From NCBI GenBank assembly GCA_963761115.1, contig CAVXFS010000004.1:682001-746000 (forward strand): DNA of 64,000 nucleotides, given 5' to 3'. The notes under the pieces were generated by a model. It made no database searches and had not been told where the DNA came from. It was given only the letters and a program-made list of their open reading frames with translations. Positions 7,287 to 15,211 of the stretch are shown here, in pieces (the first letter of the stretch is position 1; every line of letters begins with the position of its first letter). The translations under genes were made by a program, and so were the position numbers. This DNA is from CAVXFS01 sp963761115. Its GTDB lineage: Bacteria > Pseudomonadota > Gammaproteobacteria > Burkholderiales > Gallionellaceae.

Positions 7287-8185
7287 TTTGTGGCCTCCAC
7301 AGGATCGGTTGGGGCAGGACTGCTGAAGATCGAGGACGGACTCTCGCGTAATTGCCGCGTCAATTCGTTCATGTTGCGGCTGGCCCGCTCAAGGTTGGAC
7401 AAGATGACCTGTGTCTGCTGCAGGGCATCCCGAATATCCGTCTCCGAACGATTGAATTCGTCGACCGCCAGGTTCACGCTCTGCATGGTGCGGTCGCCAT
7501 TCTTCAGGATATTGCCAAACAGTTGACGGTTTTCATCATTCAGCAATTTCCCCAGATTGTCGGCAGAAACATTCAATCGTGCCAATGTGCCATTTGCCCG
7601 TTCCAGAGTGCCATTCGCACGTTGCAGCGTGCCACTTGCCTGGTCCATCGTCGCGCCGCCCTTTTGTTCCAGCATGTTGCCCAGGCTATCCACGCGGGCA
7701 TTCAATTTTTGCAGGGCAGGGCGCACATCATCCCGCGCGATGCTGCGCAGGTCATTGACCAATCCGCCCATCGTCGCGATCAAGGGCGGCTCGACCTGAG
7801 CCGGAATATCCTGGCCCGGTTTCAGGAAATCCTGGCTCTTGCCCTGCTGGACATTGACCAATTGGCCGGACAGCAAACCGGATGAACTGATCGAGGCCGA
7901 ACTGTCAACGGGCACCTTCCAGTCCTGTTTGAACAATAGTTCCACGCGATAAAGGATGCGGCCATTGTTGTTGATGGGCTCGATGCTTTGCACATGGCCC
8001 ACCTGATAGCCGTCATAGGTAACCGGCGAACCGTCCGCGATTCCGGCGACATTCGGGAAGGTGGAGTAATACACATCATGCTTTTCAGTATTGCCGCTCA
8101 AGCGCGCCAATGCATAGATCAGCAAGGCCATTGCCAGCATGACGAATGTTCCGACCAGTGCGTAATTGATGTTGTTGCGCTTCAT
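7283..8185 (-). CDS. MlaD-family MCE-domain lipid-binding protein
   Basis: This 300-residue protein has one N-terminal membrane anchor (about residues 9-27). An MCE domain follows (Val-Ala-Gly-Ile-Ala-Asp-Gly-Ser-Pro-Val onward, about 40-115), then a long helical C-terminus with repeats of Arg-Ala-Asn-Gly-Thr-Leu-Glu. MCE proteins form hexameric rings that carry phospholipids between membranes. The extended helix is longer than in E. coli MlaD and could help bridge the periplasm. It is 9 nt downstream of the ATPase gene and overlaps the lipoprotein gene. Confidence 0.93.
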   Translation of the reverse strand: MKRNNINYALVGTFVMLAMALLIYALARLSGNTEKHDVYYSTFPNVAGIADGSPVTYDGYQVGHVQSIEPINNNGRILYRVELLFKQDWKVPVDSSASISSSGLLSGQLVNVQQGKSQDFLKPGQDIPAQVEPPLIATMGGLVNDLRSIARDDVRPALQKLNARVDSLGNMLEQKGGATMDQASGTLQRANGTLERANGTLARLNVSADNLGKLLNDENRQLFGNILKNGDRTMQSVNLAVDEFNRSETDIRDALQQTQVILSNLERASRNMNELTRQLRESPSSIFSSPAPTDPVEATK

Positions 8186-8194
8186 GTTTCCATC

Positions 8195-8998
8195 CTAGGC
8201 AAGCTCACGGGTCAAACGCTGCAAATATGCATCTGCATCGACTTCTTCCCGGCGCGGTTGGCGGTGGAGCAGGCTGACGATGCGCGGATTATCGGAGCCG
8301 CGTACTTCGTCAACCGTGCCGATCATCAATATGTGTCCCTGGTCCAGCACGGTGATGCGGTCGGCGATCTTGAACGCGCTTTCGAGTTCGTGCGTCACCA
8401 CCACGATGCTCATGCCCATTGCCTCCTGCAGGTTCAGGATCAACTCGTCCAGTTCGACCGATGCCACCGGATCCAGCCCCGCCGAAGGCTCATCAAAGAA
8501 CAGCAGGCGTGGATCGAGCACGATAGCTCGCGCCAGCGCGACACGCTTCAGCATCCCGCCGGACAGCTCGCTTGGCATCATATCCTCGAAGCCATTCAGG
8601 TTCACCACTTCCAGTTTCATGCGCGCCATGATCTGAATGGTATTGTCATCCAGTTCGGTATGTTCGCGCAGCGGCAGCGCGATATTCTCGCCGACGCTCA
8701 TCGAGTTGAACAGTGCGCCGCCCTGGAAGGAAACGCCCATCTGCCTGCGCAATTCGAACATCTCCTGCGCGGTGACTTGCGTGATGTCCTGCCCGAGCAG
8801 CTTGATCGACCCGGAGGTGGGCTGGTTCAGGCCGATCAGGTGCCGCAGCAATGTGCTCTTGCCGGAACCGCTGCCGCCCATGATGACCATGATCTCGCCC
8901 TGCTTCACGGTCATGTCGATGCCGTGCAATATCTCGCGCTCCCCGTAATGCGAGACCAGCTTGCTTACTTCGATGGCATTTGTATCCGGTTGCGACAT
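8195..8998 (-). CDS. MlaF-type ABC transporter ATP-binding protein
   Basis: This 267-residue cytoplasmic ATPase has Walker A Gly-Gly-Ser-Gly-Ser-Gly-Lys-Ser-Thr, signature Leu-Ser-Gly-Gly-Met-Leu-Lys-Arg, Walker B Leu-Leu-Phe-Phe-Asp-Glu-Pro with the D-loop Ser-Ala-Gly-Leu-Asp-Pro, and switch His in Val-Thr-His-Glu. Length and motifs are those of MlaF/Ttg2A. It would power the MlaE-like permease; in E. coli MlaF also binds the STAS protein MlaB, a role available here to the STAS protein at 9802-10134. There is 1 nt between it and the permease stop. Confidence 0.95.
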   Translation of the reverse strand: MSQPDTNAIEVSKLVSHYGEREILHGIDMTVKQGEIMVIMGGSGSGKSTLLRHLIGLNQPTSGSIKLLGQDITQVTAQEMFELRRQMGVSFQGGALFNSMSVGENIALPLREHTELDDNTIQIMARMKLEVVNLNGFEDMMPSELSGGMLKRVALARAIVLDPRLLFFDEPSAGLDPVASVELDELILNLQEAMGMSIVVVTHELESAFKIADRITVLDQGHILMIGTVDEVRGSDNPRIVSLLHRQPRREEVDADAYLQRLTRELA

Positions 8999-8999
8999 C

Positions 9000-9809
9000 T
9001 CAGCGACTCAGGAATCCGGTGATCAACATATCGGCAAGGATGATGGAGACGATGCACAGTACCACCGAGCGCGTCGTCGCCCGACCCACACCATCCGCGC
9101 CACTCTCGACCTTGAATCCGTTCACCGCGCCGATGATCGCTATCAGCATGGCGAAGGCGATACTCTTGTAGAGTCCGCCGAGGACATCGTCGGTGGTCAA
9201 CACTGCAAAACAGCGGTCGAAAAAAACTTCCAGCGGCATGCCCAGTGCCACCAGGCAATACAGGGCGCCGCCCAGCAGCGCTACCAGGTTGGCCATCACC
9301 GTCAGGCACGGCATGGTGAAGATCAACGCGATCAGCAATGGCGCAACCAGGTGCCGAACCGGATTCACGCCGATCACCCGCAGTGCGTCGACTTCCTGCG
9401 ATACCATCATGGTGCCGATGCGCGCCGCCACGGCAGAGCCGGTGCGGCCAGCGACGAATATCCCGGTTATCAGCGGCGCGAATTCGCGGCTCACCGAATA
9501 GGCGATCCCCATCACCACCTGGGAATCGGCGCCAAATTGTTTGAGGGTGTGGATGCCTTGCATCGCCAGCATCGTGCCGGTGGCGAAACAGGCGATCGCC
9601 ACGATCGGGATGGCGCGAACGCCGACTTCGACCGCTTCCCTGAACACGGCTGCGACCCGCACCGGCTGGTTGCGCCAGTGTCCCAGCACCAGCCAGTACA
9701 GGCTTTCCGCCAGCAGCGCACTGGCATAGCCGACTTCATCGCCCAATTTTGCGGCTTGTCTGCCCGACCATTCGAGCGCAAGCAGCGGGATTTTGAATGC
9801 GCTAGCCAT
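9000..9809 (-). CDS. MlaE-type ABC permease
   Basis: This inner-membrane permease of about 269 residues has the MlaE/YrbE signature region Gly-Thr-Met-Met-Val-Ser-Gln-Glu-Val-Asp-Ala-Leu-Arg-Val-Ile-Gly and five or so hydrophobic helices. The ATG at 9809 is chosen because it lies in ATGGCTAG at the STAS stop (8-nt overlap). An in-frame start at 9833 would lengthen it by 8 residues and overlap the STAS gene more. With MlaF and MlaD it forms the core lipid translocator. Confidence 0.93.
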   Translation of the reverse strand: MASAFKIPLLALEWSGRQAAKLGDEVGYASALLAESLYWLVLGHWRNQPVRVAAVFREAVEVGVRAIPIVAIACFATGTMLAMQGIHTLKQFGADSQVVMGIAYSVSREFAPLITGIFVAGRTGSAVAARIGTMMVSQEVDALRVIGVNPVRHLVAPLLIALIFTMPCLTVMANLVALLGGALYCLVALGMPLEVFFDRCFAVLTTDDVLGGLYKSIAFAMLIAIIGAVNGFKVESGADGVGRATTRSVVLCIVSIILADMLITGFLSR

Positions 9810-10134
9810 CGAGATCGTCGCACTCCGCCACACTGGCGACGATGCGGAACACCTTGTCCAGCCTGGCCAGTTTGATCACGCCCAGCACGCTGCCGGTTGG
9901 CGCGGCCAGCACAAAATCCTGCCCGGATTTTTTCGCATGCTGCAGTCCCTCCACCAGGGATGCGACCCCGGAGCTGTCCATGTACTTCACGTCGGAAAGA
10001 TCGACGACGATAGGCGCGCCGGTCTTGACCAGATCCAGAATTACGCCCCGGGCGACGGGCGAGGAGTGCATGTCTATTTCCCCCGACAATGCCAGGACCT
10101 TGATTTTGCCGCGATTCGTGATGGTGTGGTTCAT
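9802..10134 (-). CDS. STAS-domain anti-sigma-antagonist-type protein (MlaB or RsbV-like)
   Basis: This 110-residue single STAS domain has the phosphorylatable loop Tyr-Met-Asp-Ser-Ser-Gly-Val (about residues 51-57), as in RsbV/SpoIIAA. It sits between a PP2C/HATPase protein (4-nt overlap upstream) and an MlaE permease (8-nt overlap downstream). In Mla systems a STAS protein (MlaB) binds the ATPase and is needed for transport. Here the intact serine loop next to a kinase/phosphatase suggests phospho-controlled binding, an inference from position and motif. Confidence 0.92.
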   Translation of the reverse strand: MNHTITNRGKIKVLALSGEIDMHSSPVARGVILDLVKTGAPIVVDLSDVKYMDSSGVASLVEGLQHAKKSGQDFVLAAPTGSVLGVIKLARLDKVFRIVASVAECDDLDG

Positions 10135-11825
10135 GTGGGTTCCAATGGATTTTTCTTGTCCAGGCGGATGCTCATGTAAAGCATGTTCCCATAACCTTCC
10201 GGTGGGGAACAGAATACCATCTCATCCATCAACTGGCGGATGAAATATACCCCCAGTCCGCCGGGACGAACATCTTCCAGGGAGCGCGATTTTACTTTTT
10301 CCTGGTCGACGGGCGGGGCATGGTCGAGCAATTCGAAGATCATCGCCTGCCTGTTTGCGTCATGGGCCACCCGCAATTCATAGTCGCCCTGGTTGCTGCC
10401 CTGATAGCCATGCTGGATCACATTCATGCACGCCTCATTGAGTGCGACCACGATCGAATCCGCCAGTCCGTCAGCGGTACCGGCAGACTTGACCATTTCA
10501 CGAACCCGGCTGCGCATTTCCTGCAACGTGGCCGGATCGGAGGGAAAGCTGAGTACCCCGAGCGGAATTGTTTCGGTCGATTCGATCGCCAGCAAGGTGA
10601 TGTCATCATGGATGGGTTGGCCGGAGGAGGTCAGTCTTTCGACGATGGCCCGCAAGCGCTGGGACAGTGGATACCTGGCGAATTCGTCCAGCAAGCCTTT
10701 CAGTCCTTCTTCGCCCAATTCCTGCTCGCCGCCGGATTCGGTTACGCCGTCGCTGTACAGATACAGGCTGCCACCATGCAGATCCACAGCCTCTTCCTGA
10801 AACTCGATGTCGGGCAGGATGCCGAGCGGCGGCATATCGGCATCGAAGCTGGTGAATTCACCATTGGTTTTGCGCAGGATGGGCGGCAGGTGTCCGGCAT
10901 TTGCGAACAGTACATTTTGCGTGGCAGGGTTGTAGATGCCCACAACCATGCTGACGAACATGCCGTGCGAACTGGTAGCGTATACCTCATTGTTGATTGC
11001 GGTCAGCAGTCTTGCCGGCTGCGGCTGGCTTTTGCACAGGCACTGAAACAGGCTGATGGTTTTCGACATCAGCATCGAAGCGCGTATGCCCTTGCCGGAC
11101 ACGTCCCCGAGGCTGAAAGCGATGCGGCCATCGGCCAGCACCAGATGCGAATAGAAGTCCCCCGAGATTTCCTGCACCGGCAGGTTGATGCCGAAGACCG
11201 GAAAATCCGGCTCCGGATCATTGGGCAACAGACTGCGCTGGATCTCGCCGGCCAGGCGAATCTCCTGGCGCAATGCTTCCTGTGCGACGCGCTCTGCGGT
11301 CATGCGCGCATGATGGATGGCAAAGGCCGCCAACGCCGCCAGCGAAGAGAGCAAGCCGCCGTCCTTGGCGGTAAAAAGAGGATTGTCACCTTTTTTATTG
11401 CAAACCTCGATCGCGCCAAAGGGCTTGCCCTTCATCGCCAGTGGCGCGCACAGGATCGAGCGCGTCACAAAGCCTGTCTCTTCATCCACCTTGCTGTTGA
11501 AGTCCTTGTCGTTGCGCGCATCAAGCACCGTCTCCAGAGAATTGTTCATCACCGCGCGACTCACGATGCCCTTGCCATATGGCACTGCCAGGCCGGTGAT
11601 ACCTATCGGCTCCGAACAATAACGGCAAACCAGGTGCGTTCCTTCCGGATTCATCAGGAACACCGAGGCGGTCTCGGCGTTCAGATACTCCATCACCCGC
11701 AAGGTGGCATTGCGCAAAGTCTGTTCCAGCTCGATCGACTCGGTGAGCTCCGCTCCGAGCGAGGCGACGAACTCGATCTCCAGCATGCTGTTGCTTTTGG
11801 TATCTGTCTTGCGCCTTTCGATCAT
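10131..11825 (-). CDS. GAF-PP2C(RsbU/SpoIIE)-HATPase(RsbW) partner-switch protein
   Basis: This 564-residue cytoplasmic protein carries an N-terminal GAF domain (about 25-165), then a linker Ala-Gly-Glu-Ile-Gln-Arg-Ser-Leu-Leu-Pro leading into a PP2C-type phosphatase. That domain includes Glu-Ile-Ser-Gly-Asp-Phe-Tyr, Gly-Asp-Val-Ser-Gly-Lys-Gly and a late His-Asp-Asp-Ile-Thr. A C-terminal anti-sigma-type ATPase follows, with N box Ala-Leu-Asn-Glu-Ala-Cys-Met-Asn and Gly-Gly-Leu-Gly-Val. One chain thus holds both the kinase and the phosphatase for a STAS serine, and the STAS gene overlaps it by 4 nt. The GAF ligand is unknown. Confidence 0.93.
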   Translation of the reverse strand: MIERRKTDTKSNSMLEIEFVASLGAELTESIELEQTLRNATLRVMEYLNAETASVFLMNPEGTHLVCRYCSEPIGITGLAVPYGKGIVSRAVMNNSLETVLDARNDKDFNSKVDEETGFVTRSILCAPLAMKGKPFGAIEVCNKKGDNPLFTAKDGGLLSSLAALAAFAIHHARMTAERVAQEALRQEIRLAGEIQRSLLPNDPEPDFPVFGINLPVQEISGDFYSHLVLADGRIAFSLGDVSGKGIRASMLMSKTISLFQCLCKSQPQPARLLTAINNEVYATSSHGMFVSMVVGIYNPATQNVLFANAGHLPPILRKTNGEFTSFDADMPPLGILPDIEFQEEAVDLHGGSLYLYSDGVTESGGEQELGEEGLKGLLDEFARYPLSQRLRAIVERLTSSGQPIHDDITLLAIESTETIPLGVLSFPSDPATLQEMRSRVREMVKSAGTADGLADSIVVALNEACMNVIQHGYQGSNQGDYELRVAHDANRQAMIFELLDHAPPVDQEKVKSRSLEDVRPGGLGVYFIRQLMDEMVFCSPPEGYGNMLYMSIRLDKKNPLEPT

Positions 11826-11891
11826 ATCGACCTAACCCTGCATGCTTTAAATGATAGCCCGCTCATCGTGCGAATTCCTTCGTTGTTCCAT

Positions 11892-11918
11892 GGTTCAAAA
11901 ACCGGCATTGCTTGAACC
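11892..11918. promoter_or_regulatory. Inverted repeat in the gap between kinase and switch gene
   Basis: GGTTCAA at 11892-11898 and TTGAACC at 11912-11918 form a perfect 7-bp inverted repeat with a 13-base centre. The 225-bp gap 11826-12049 otherwise shows no gene. It lies about 65 bp upstream of the switch-protein start (minus strand), so it could be an operator or a weak terminator after the kinase gene. There is no U-tract. Function is unknown. Confidence 0.35.
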
Positions 11919-12049
11919 GGATGGATATTGCATGGCATCGAGCGATGTTGGCAGGTGATGAAATCACCGCATTTTATTTGACTCGATCTGTAAAACCGCC
12001 GCTGTGCCGGGGGTAGACAGGATGTTTCAGCATGGATGTCGGCAACAGT

Positions 12050-12958
12050 TCAATCCGGTACAGCACCTGATGCCAGGCATTGCTGTATCGCCGCAGCCAT
12101 TTCATGCCCGCTTTGAAAACGCAGATCGATCTCCTTTGCCATGGCGCGGTCGATGATGTCGCTGACACAGGCGGGTAGTTCCGGCCTGTGTACAAGGATA
12201 TTCTCGTGGGGTTCCTTGGCGATGCGGAACATGACATCGCCGAGGGAATCGCCCGGGAACGGAAGCTTTCCGGCCAGCAACTGGTAAAGGGTGACACCAA
12301 GCGAGAACAGGTCGGATGGCCCCTCGATCTTCTTGCCCCTTAATTGCTCCGGTGACATGTAGAACGGCGTTCCAAGCACCATGCCGGTCTTGGTCCTGGA
12401 ATCATCGAGGATTCTTGAAATGCCGAAATCCATCACCTTGACTGAGTCTGTCTCCGGGTCATACATGATGTTTTCAGGCTTGATGTCGCGATGCACCACG
12501 TTTTGTTCGTGTGCATAGCCCAGCGCATCTGCGACCCTGGCAACGATGTCCAGCACTTTGGCGGCGGGCAGCAGATTCCTGTAGGTGTAGGCAAGCATGT
12601 CCCCGCCTTTCAGGAACTCCATCGCAATGTAAGCAAGGCCGTCTTCCTCGCCGGAGCTGTATACGCCGACAATGTTGGGATGGTGCAGCCGTTCGGCGAT
12701 CTTTGCCTCGCGCAGGAATCTCGATTTGACGTCCTCCAGCACGTCCGCACCGAACTCGGCTGACATGGCCATGGTCTTGATCGCCGCTTCACGCTCGCCA
12801 GTCGCATCCTTGCCGTAATAAACCGCGCCCATGGCGCCTGCCCCGAGTTTTCTTTCCAGGACAAAGCCGCCCAACGATCTTGTCGGCAAACTGGCAGCGT
12901 TGCCCTGTGTGTCTCCGCCACGCAGGCTATTCACAATGTTGCTGAAGAAATTATTCAT
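12050..12958 (-). CDS. Hanks-type Ser/Thr protein kinase
   Basis: This 302-residue protein is a nearly bare kinase domain. It has a Gly-rich loop Gly-Ala-Gly-Ala-Met-Gly-Ala-Val, Ala-Ile-Lys, Val-His-Arg-Asp-Ile-Lys-Pro-Glu-Asn, Asp-Phe-Gly and Ser-Pro-Glu, so all catalytic residues are present. There is no transmembrane helix or PASTA domain, so it is probably cytosolic. It follows a second kinase by 40 nt and precedes the switch-protein gene, suggesting one signalling locus. Substrates are unknown; the STAS or Mla proteins are plausible by position only. Confidence 0.93.
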   Translation of the reverse strand: MNNFFSNIVNSLRGGDTQGNAASLPTRSLGGFVLERKLGAGAMGAVYYGKDATGEREAAIKTMAMSAEFGADVLEDVKSRFLREAKIAERLHHPNIVGVYSSGEEDGLAYIAMEFLKGGDMLAYTYRNLLPAAKVLDIVARVADALGYAHEQNVVHRDIKPENIMYDPETDSVKVMDFGISRILDDSRTKTGMVLGTPFYMSPEQLRGKKIEGPSDLFSLGVTLYQLLAGKLPFPGDSLGDVMFRIAKEPHENILVHRPELPACVSDIIDRAMAKEIDLRFQSGHEMAAAIQQCLASGAVPD

Positions 12959-12998
12959 GATGATGAGAGTATCTGGCCTGAATGGTGGATTCCAATGT

Positions 12999-14336
12999 TC
13001 AATTTGCGCCCATTGTGGAGAGCAGGCGCCGGTCAGAATTCCTGAGTCGTGCCACCATGTGTATCATGAAAGTCCGGGCGAAGCGCGCTTGCAGGGCACT
13101 GCTGGCATGGCGCAGGGACTCCCCCTCGATTTCAATCACCTCAAGCGGAGTGCCGGCCAGGATGGTCGCCGAACGGGTGCTTTGTCCCGCGTCAATGTAA
13201 ACCAGTTCGCCGAAACAGTCACCTGTTTGCGAACGGTTGATCTCCACCCCGTTCTTGATAACCGATGCGCTGCCACTGGTGACGATGAAAAAGCTGCTGC
13301 CATGGTCGCCTTCCAGGAACAAGGCATCCCCCTCCTGGCACTTTCGCCAGCGGCACACCCCCACGGTTTCCCAAACTTCGGTGTCGAGAAATTCGGCGAA
13401 GAAAGACAGGTTGCGCAGAATGTCGAAGCGCGAGCTGTCATATTGCGTGTCCTCTATCCTGCCCACATCGGGTAGCGCGATCGCGAGGTCATCGCAAAAT
13501 TCCCGCCATGAGGCATATCGGTTTTTCATGTCAACATGCATGGCCCGGTCAATGGCGGCGCAGAGCGCCGGGGGGAGGTTCGGGCGACGCTGCTCCAGGG
13601 GAACCACCTCATCCCCGCACAGTTTCTGGAAGATCAGGCTTTCATGCGAGTCGGCAGAGAATGGCAGCACCCCGGTCAATAATTGATATGCCATCACCCC
13701 CACGGCATAGATGTCCGTTTGCAGTGTTGGCGCGCGCTGGCGGAAATGCTCGGGCGGCATGTAGGCCAGCGTGCCCACATTGAACACTTGTGTCGTCTCG
13801 GATTCGGTGCAGAATGCAGCGCCGAAGTCGGAGACCTTTACCAGTCCATTTTCCCCGAGCAACACGTTGCCCGGCTTGATATCCCGATGCAGCACACCCG
13901 TATGGTTGGCATAATCCAGCGCATTGCATACCTTGTACAGGATGTCTATCAGCCGATCCAGCGGCAACAGGTTGTCGAACGCGGTGAATTGCTGCAGGGT
14001 GCCGCCGGAGGCATATTCCATCACCAGATAATCGAACTCGCTGGTGTTGCCTGCCTCGTAAACCTCGATGATGAACGGGTGCTGCAGCTTGCCCGCCAGG
14101 CGCGCTTCGTTAAGCCACATCTTGCGCATGCGCAGCCCCTCTTCCGGGTTGTTGAACGCGCTGGCGCGGGCGAACTTCAGGGCCACGTCACGATCCAGAA
14201 AGGTGTCGTGCGCAAGATGCACCTCGCCGGAAGCGCCCCTGCCAAGTTCTTTGGTTATCTCAAACCGGCTGCTGAATTCCGCTGTCGGAACATGCTGTTC
14301 CGAAACGGCAGAAGATTGTGCAAGCAAGTCGGGCAT
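12999..14336 (-). CDS. Ser/Thr protein kinase fused to cyclic-nucleotide-binding domain
   Basis: This 445-residue protein has a kinase domain at about residues 24-285 (Gly-Arg-Gly-Ala-Ser-Gly-Glu-Val, Val-Ala-Leu-Lys, His-Arg-Asp-Ile-Lys-Pro-Gly-Asn, Asp-Phe-Gly, Pro-Pro-Glu). A cNMP-binding domain follows at about 310-430, with a phosphate cassette Phe-Gly-Glu-Leu-Val-Tyr...Thr-Arg-Ser-Ala. No membrane segment is visible. The order kinase then cNMP domain is the reverse of eukaryotic PKG. It would let a nucleotide or similar ligand gate phosphorylation. It heads the minus-strand signalling/lipid-transport gene series. Confidence 0.92.
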   Translation of the reverse strand: MPDLLAQSSAVSEQHVPTAEFSSRFEITKELGRGASGEVHLAHDTFLDRDVALKFARASAFNNPEEGLRMRKMWLNEARLAGKLQHPFIIEVYEAGNTSEFDYLVMEYASGGTLQQFTAFDNLLPLDRLIDILYKVCNALDYANHTGVLHRDIKPGNVLLGENGLVKVSDFGAAFCTESETTQVFNVGTLAYMPPEHFRQRAPTLQTDIYAVGVMAYQLLTGVLPFSADSHESLIFQKLCGDEVVPLEQRRPNLPPALCAAIDRAMHVDMKNRYASWREFCDDLAIALPDVGRIEDTQYDSSRFDILRNLSFFAEFLDTEVWETVGVCRWRKCQEGDALFLEGDHGSSFFIVTSGSASVIKNGVEINRSQTGDCFGELVYIDAGQSTRSATILAGTPLEVIEIEGESLRHASSALQARFARTFMIHMVARLRNSDRRLLSTMGAN

Positions 14337-14466
14337 GTTTTCCCACGCGGCTTAAGGGGTTGCAGCATTGTATGGAACAAGGAGGGAAGAATCAACTTGC
14401 TGTCGAGATCATGATTTGCGCATGCCATATTTCTGTGAATTAGGTATATTGATAACTATCACATCG

Positions 14467-14479
14467 GTCCACAGTGGAC
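14467..14479. promoter_or_regulatory. Perfect palindrome upstream of LMW-PTP gene
   Basis: GTCCAC-A-GTGGAC is a perfect 6+1+6 inverted repeat, with an extra GTGGAC half-site at about 14491-14496. It lies 40 nt before the phosphatase start and 130 nt before the divergent kinase start. A -10-like TATATT lies just upstream (about 14445). It could be an operator for one or both divergent units. Binding protein unknown. Confidence 0.4.
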
Positions 14480-14518
14480 ACAAAAGTATCGTGGACGAAT
14501 AAAACCATTAACATCAGG

Positions 14519-15007
14519 ATGCACAAGCCAGTGGTAAATGTTCTATTCGTGTGCATGGGCAACATCTGCCGGTCGCCCACGGCAGAGTCGGTGTTTCGTG
14601 CCCTGGTTGAAAAGGAAGGGATGGGGCAGCGTATCCTGATCGATTCGGCAGGCACGCATGACTATCACATCGGCGATGCGCCGGATGCGCGCGCGCAGTC
14701 TGCGGCATTGCAGCGCGGCTATGACATGAGCGCATTGCGCGGGCGGCAGGTACAGCGTGCCGATTTTGCCCGCTTCGACTATGTGCTGGCGATGGACAAT
14801 GACAACCTCGCCATCCTGCGCCGCCTTCGCCCGCAGGATGCGACGGGCCATCTGGGCCTGTTCCTGGCGTTTTCCAGGCGCCATGGCGAACGCGAAGTGC
14901 CGGATCCATATTACGGCGGCGCATCCGGTTTCCAGCATGTGCTGGAGCTGGTCGAAGATGCGTCGGCGGGGTTGCTGGCGCATATCAGGCAGGCGCATTT
15001 TCCCTGA
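14519..15007 (+). CDS. Low-molecular-weight protein tyrosine phosphatase
   Basis: This 162-residue cytosolic phosphatase has the active-site loop Cys12-Met-Gly-Asn-Ile-Cys-Arg18-Ser and the general-acid Asp in Val-Pro-Asp-Pro-Tyr-Tyr. The family dephosphorylates phosphotyrosine (often on BY-kinases) and can act on other phospho-sites. It is divergent from the two Ser/Thr kinases, which suggests related signalling. The ATG at 14519 is preferred because it starts the conserved Val-Asn-Val-Leu-Phe-Val-Cys strand; an upstream GTG at 14474 falls inside the palindrome. Confidence 0.93.
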   Translation: MHKPVVNVLFVCMGNICRSPTAESVFRALVEKEGMGQRILIDSAGTHDYHIGDAPDARAQSAALQRGYDMSALRGRQVQRADFARFDYVLAMDNDNLAILRRLRPQDATGHLGLFLAFSRRHGEREVPDPYYGGASGFQHVLELVEDASAGLLAHIRQAHFP

Positions 15008-15041
15008 CTTACTGCGCGCGCAGGACATAAGGCATAATCTG

Positions 15042-15058
15042 GCGGCCACTTTGGCCGC
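15042..15058. other. Short GC hairpin between PTP and MscS genes
   Basis: GCGGCCA-CTT-TGGCCGC is a perfect 7-bp stem with a 3-nt loop, 35 nt after the phosphatase stop. No U-tract follows, so it is not a typical intrinsic terminator. The rest of the 204-nt gap shows only further small GC-rich repeats (GCCGGC-AAA-GCCGGT near 15140). Confidence 0.4.
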
Positions 15059-15211
15059 TGTGCATTGAACCTTCTGCGGCAGCAACGGTCAGCAATATGA
15101 GTCAGCCAAATGACCGGTAGCTGCATCACCGGTCCATCAATGCAGCCGGCAAAGCCGGTGCGATCCGCAGCCATCTGCCGCAAGGCACAAAACAGGGAGA
15201 CAGACACAATC

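Noticed and set aside
10320..11915. 531-codon plus-strand frame opposite the GAF-PP2C-HATPase gene
   Set aside because: The minus-strand protein is fully explained by domain motifs; the plus frame lacks any.
14340..14518. Iron-sulfur or Fur-type site in the kinase/PTP divergent gap
   Set aside because: The palindrome does not match Fur or IscR consensus, so only a generic operator is proposed.
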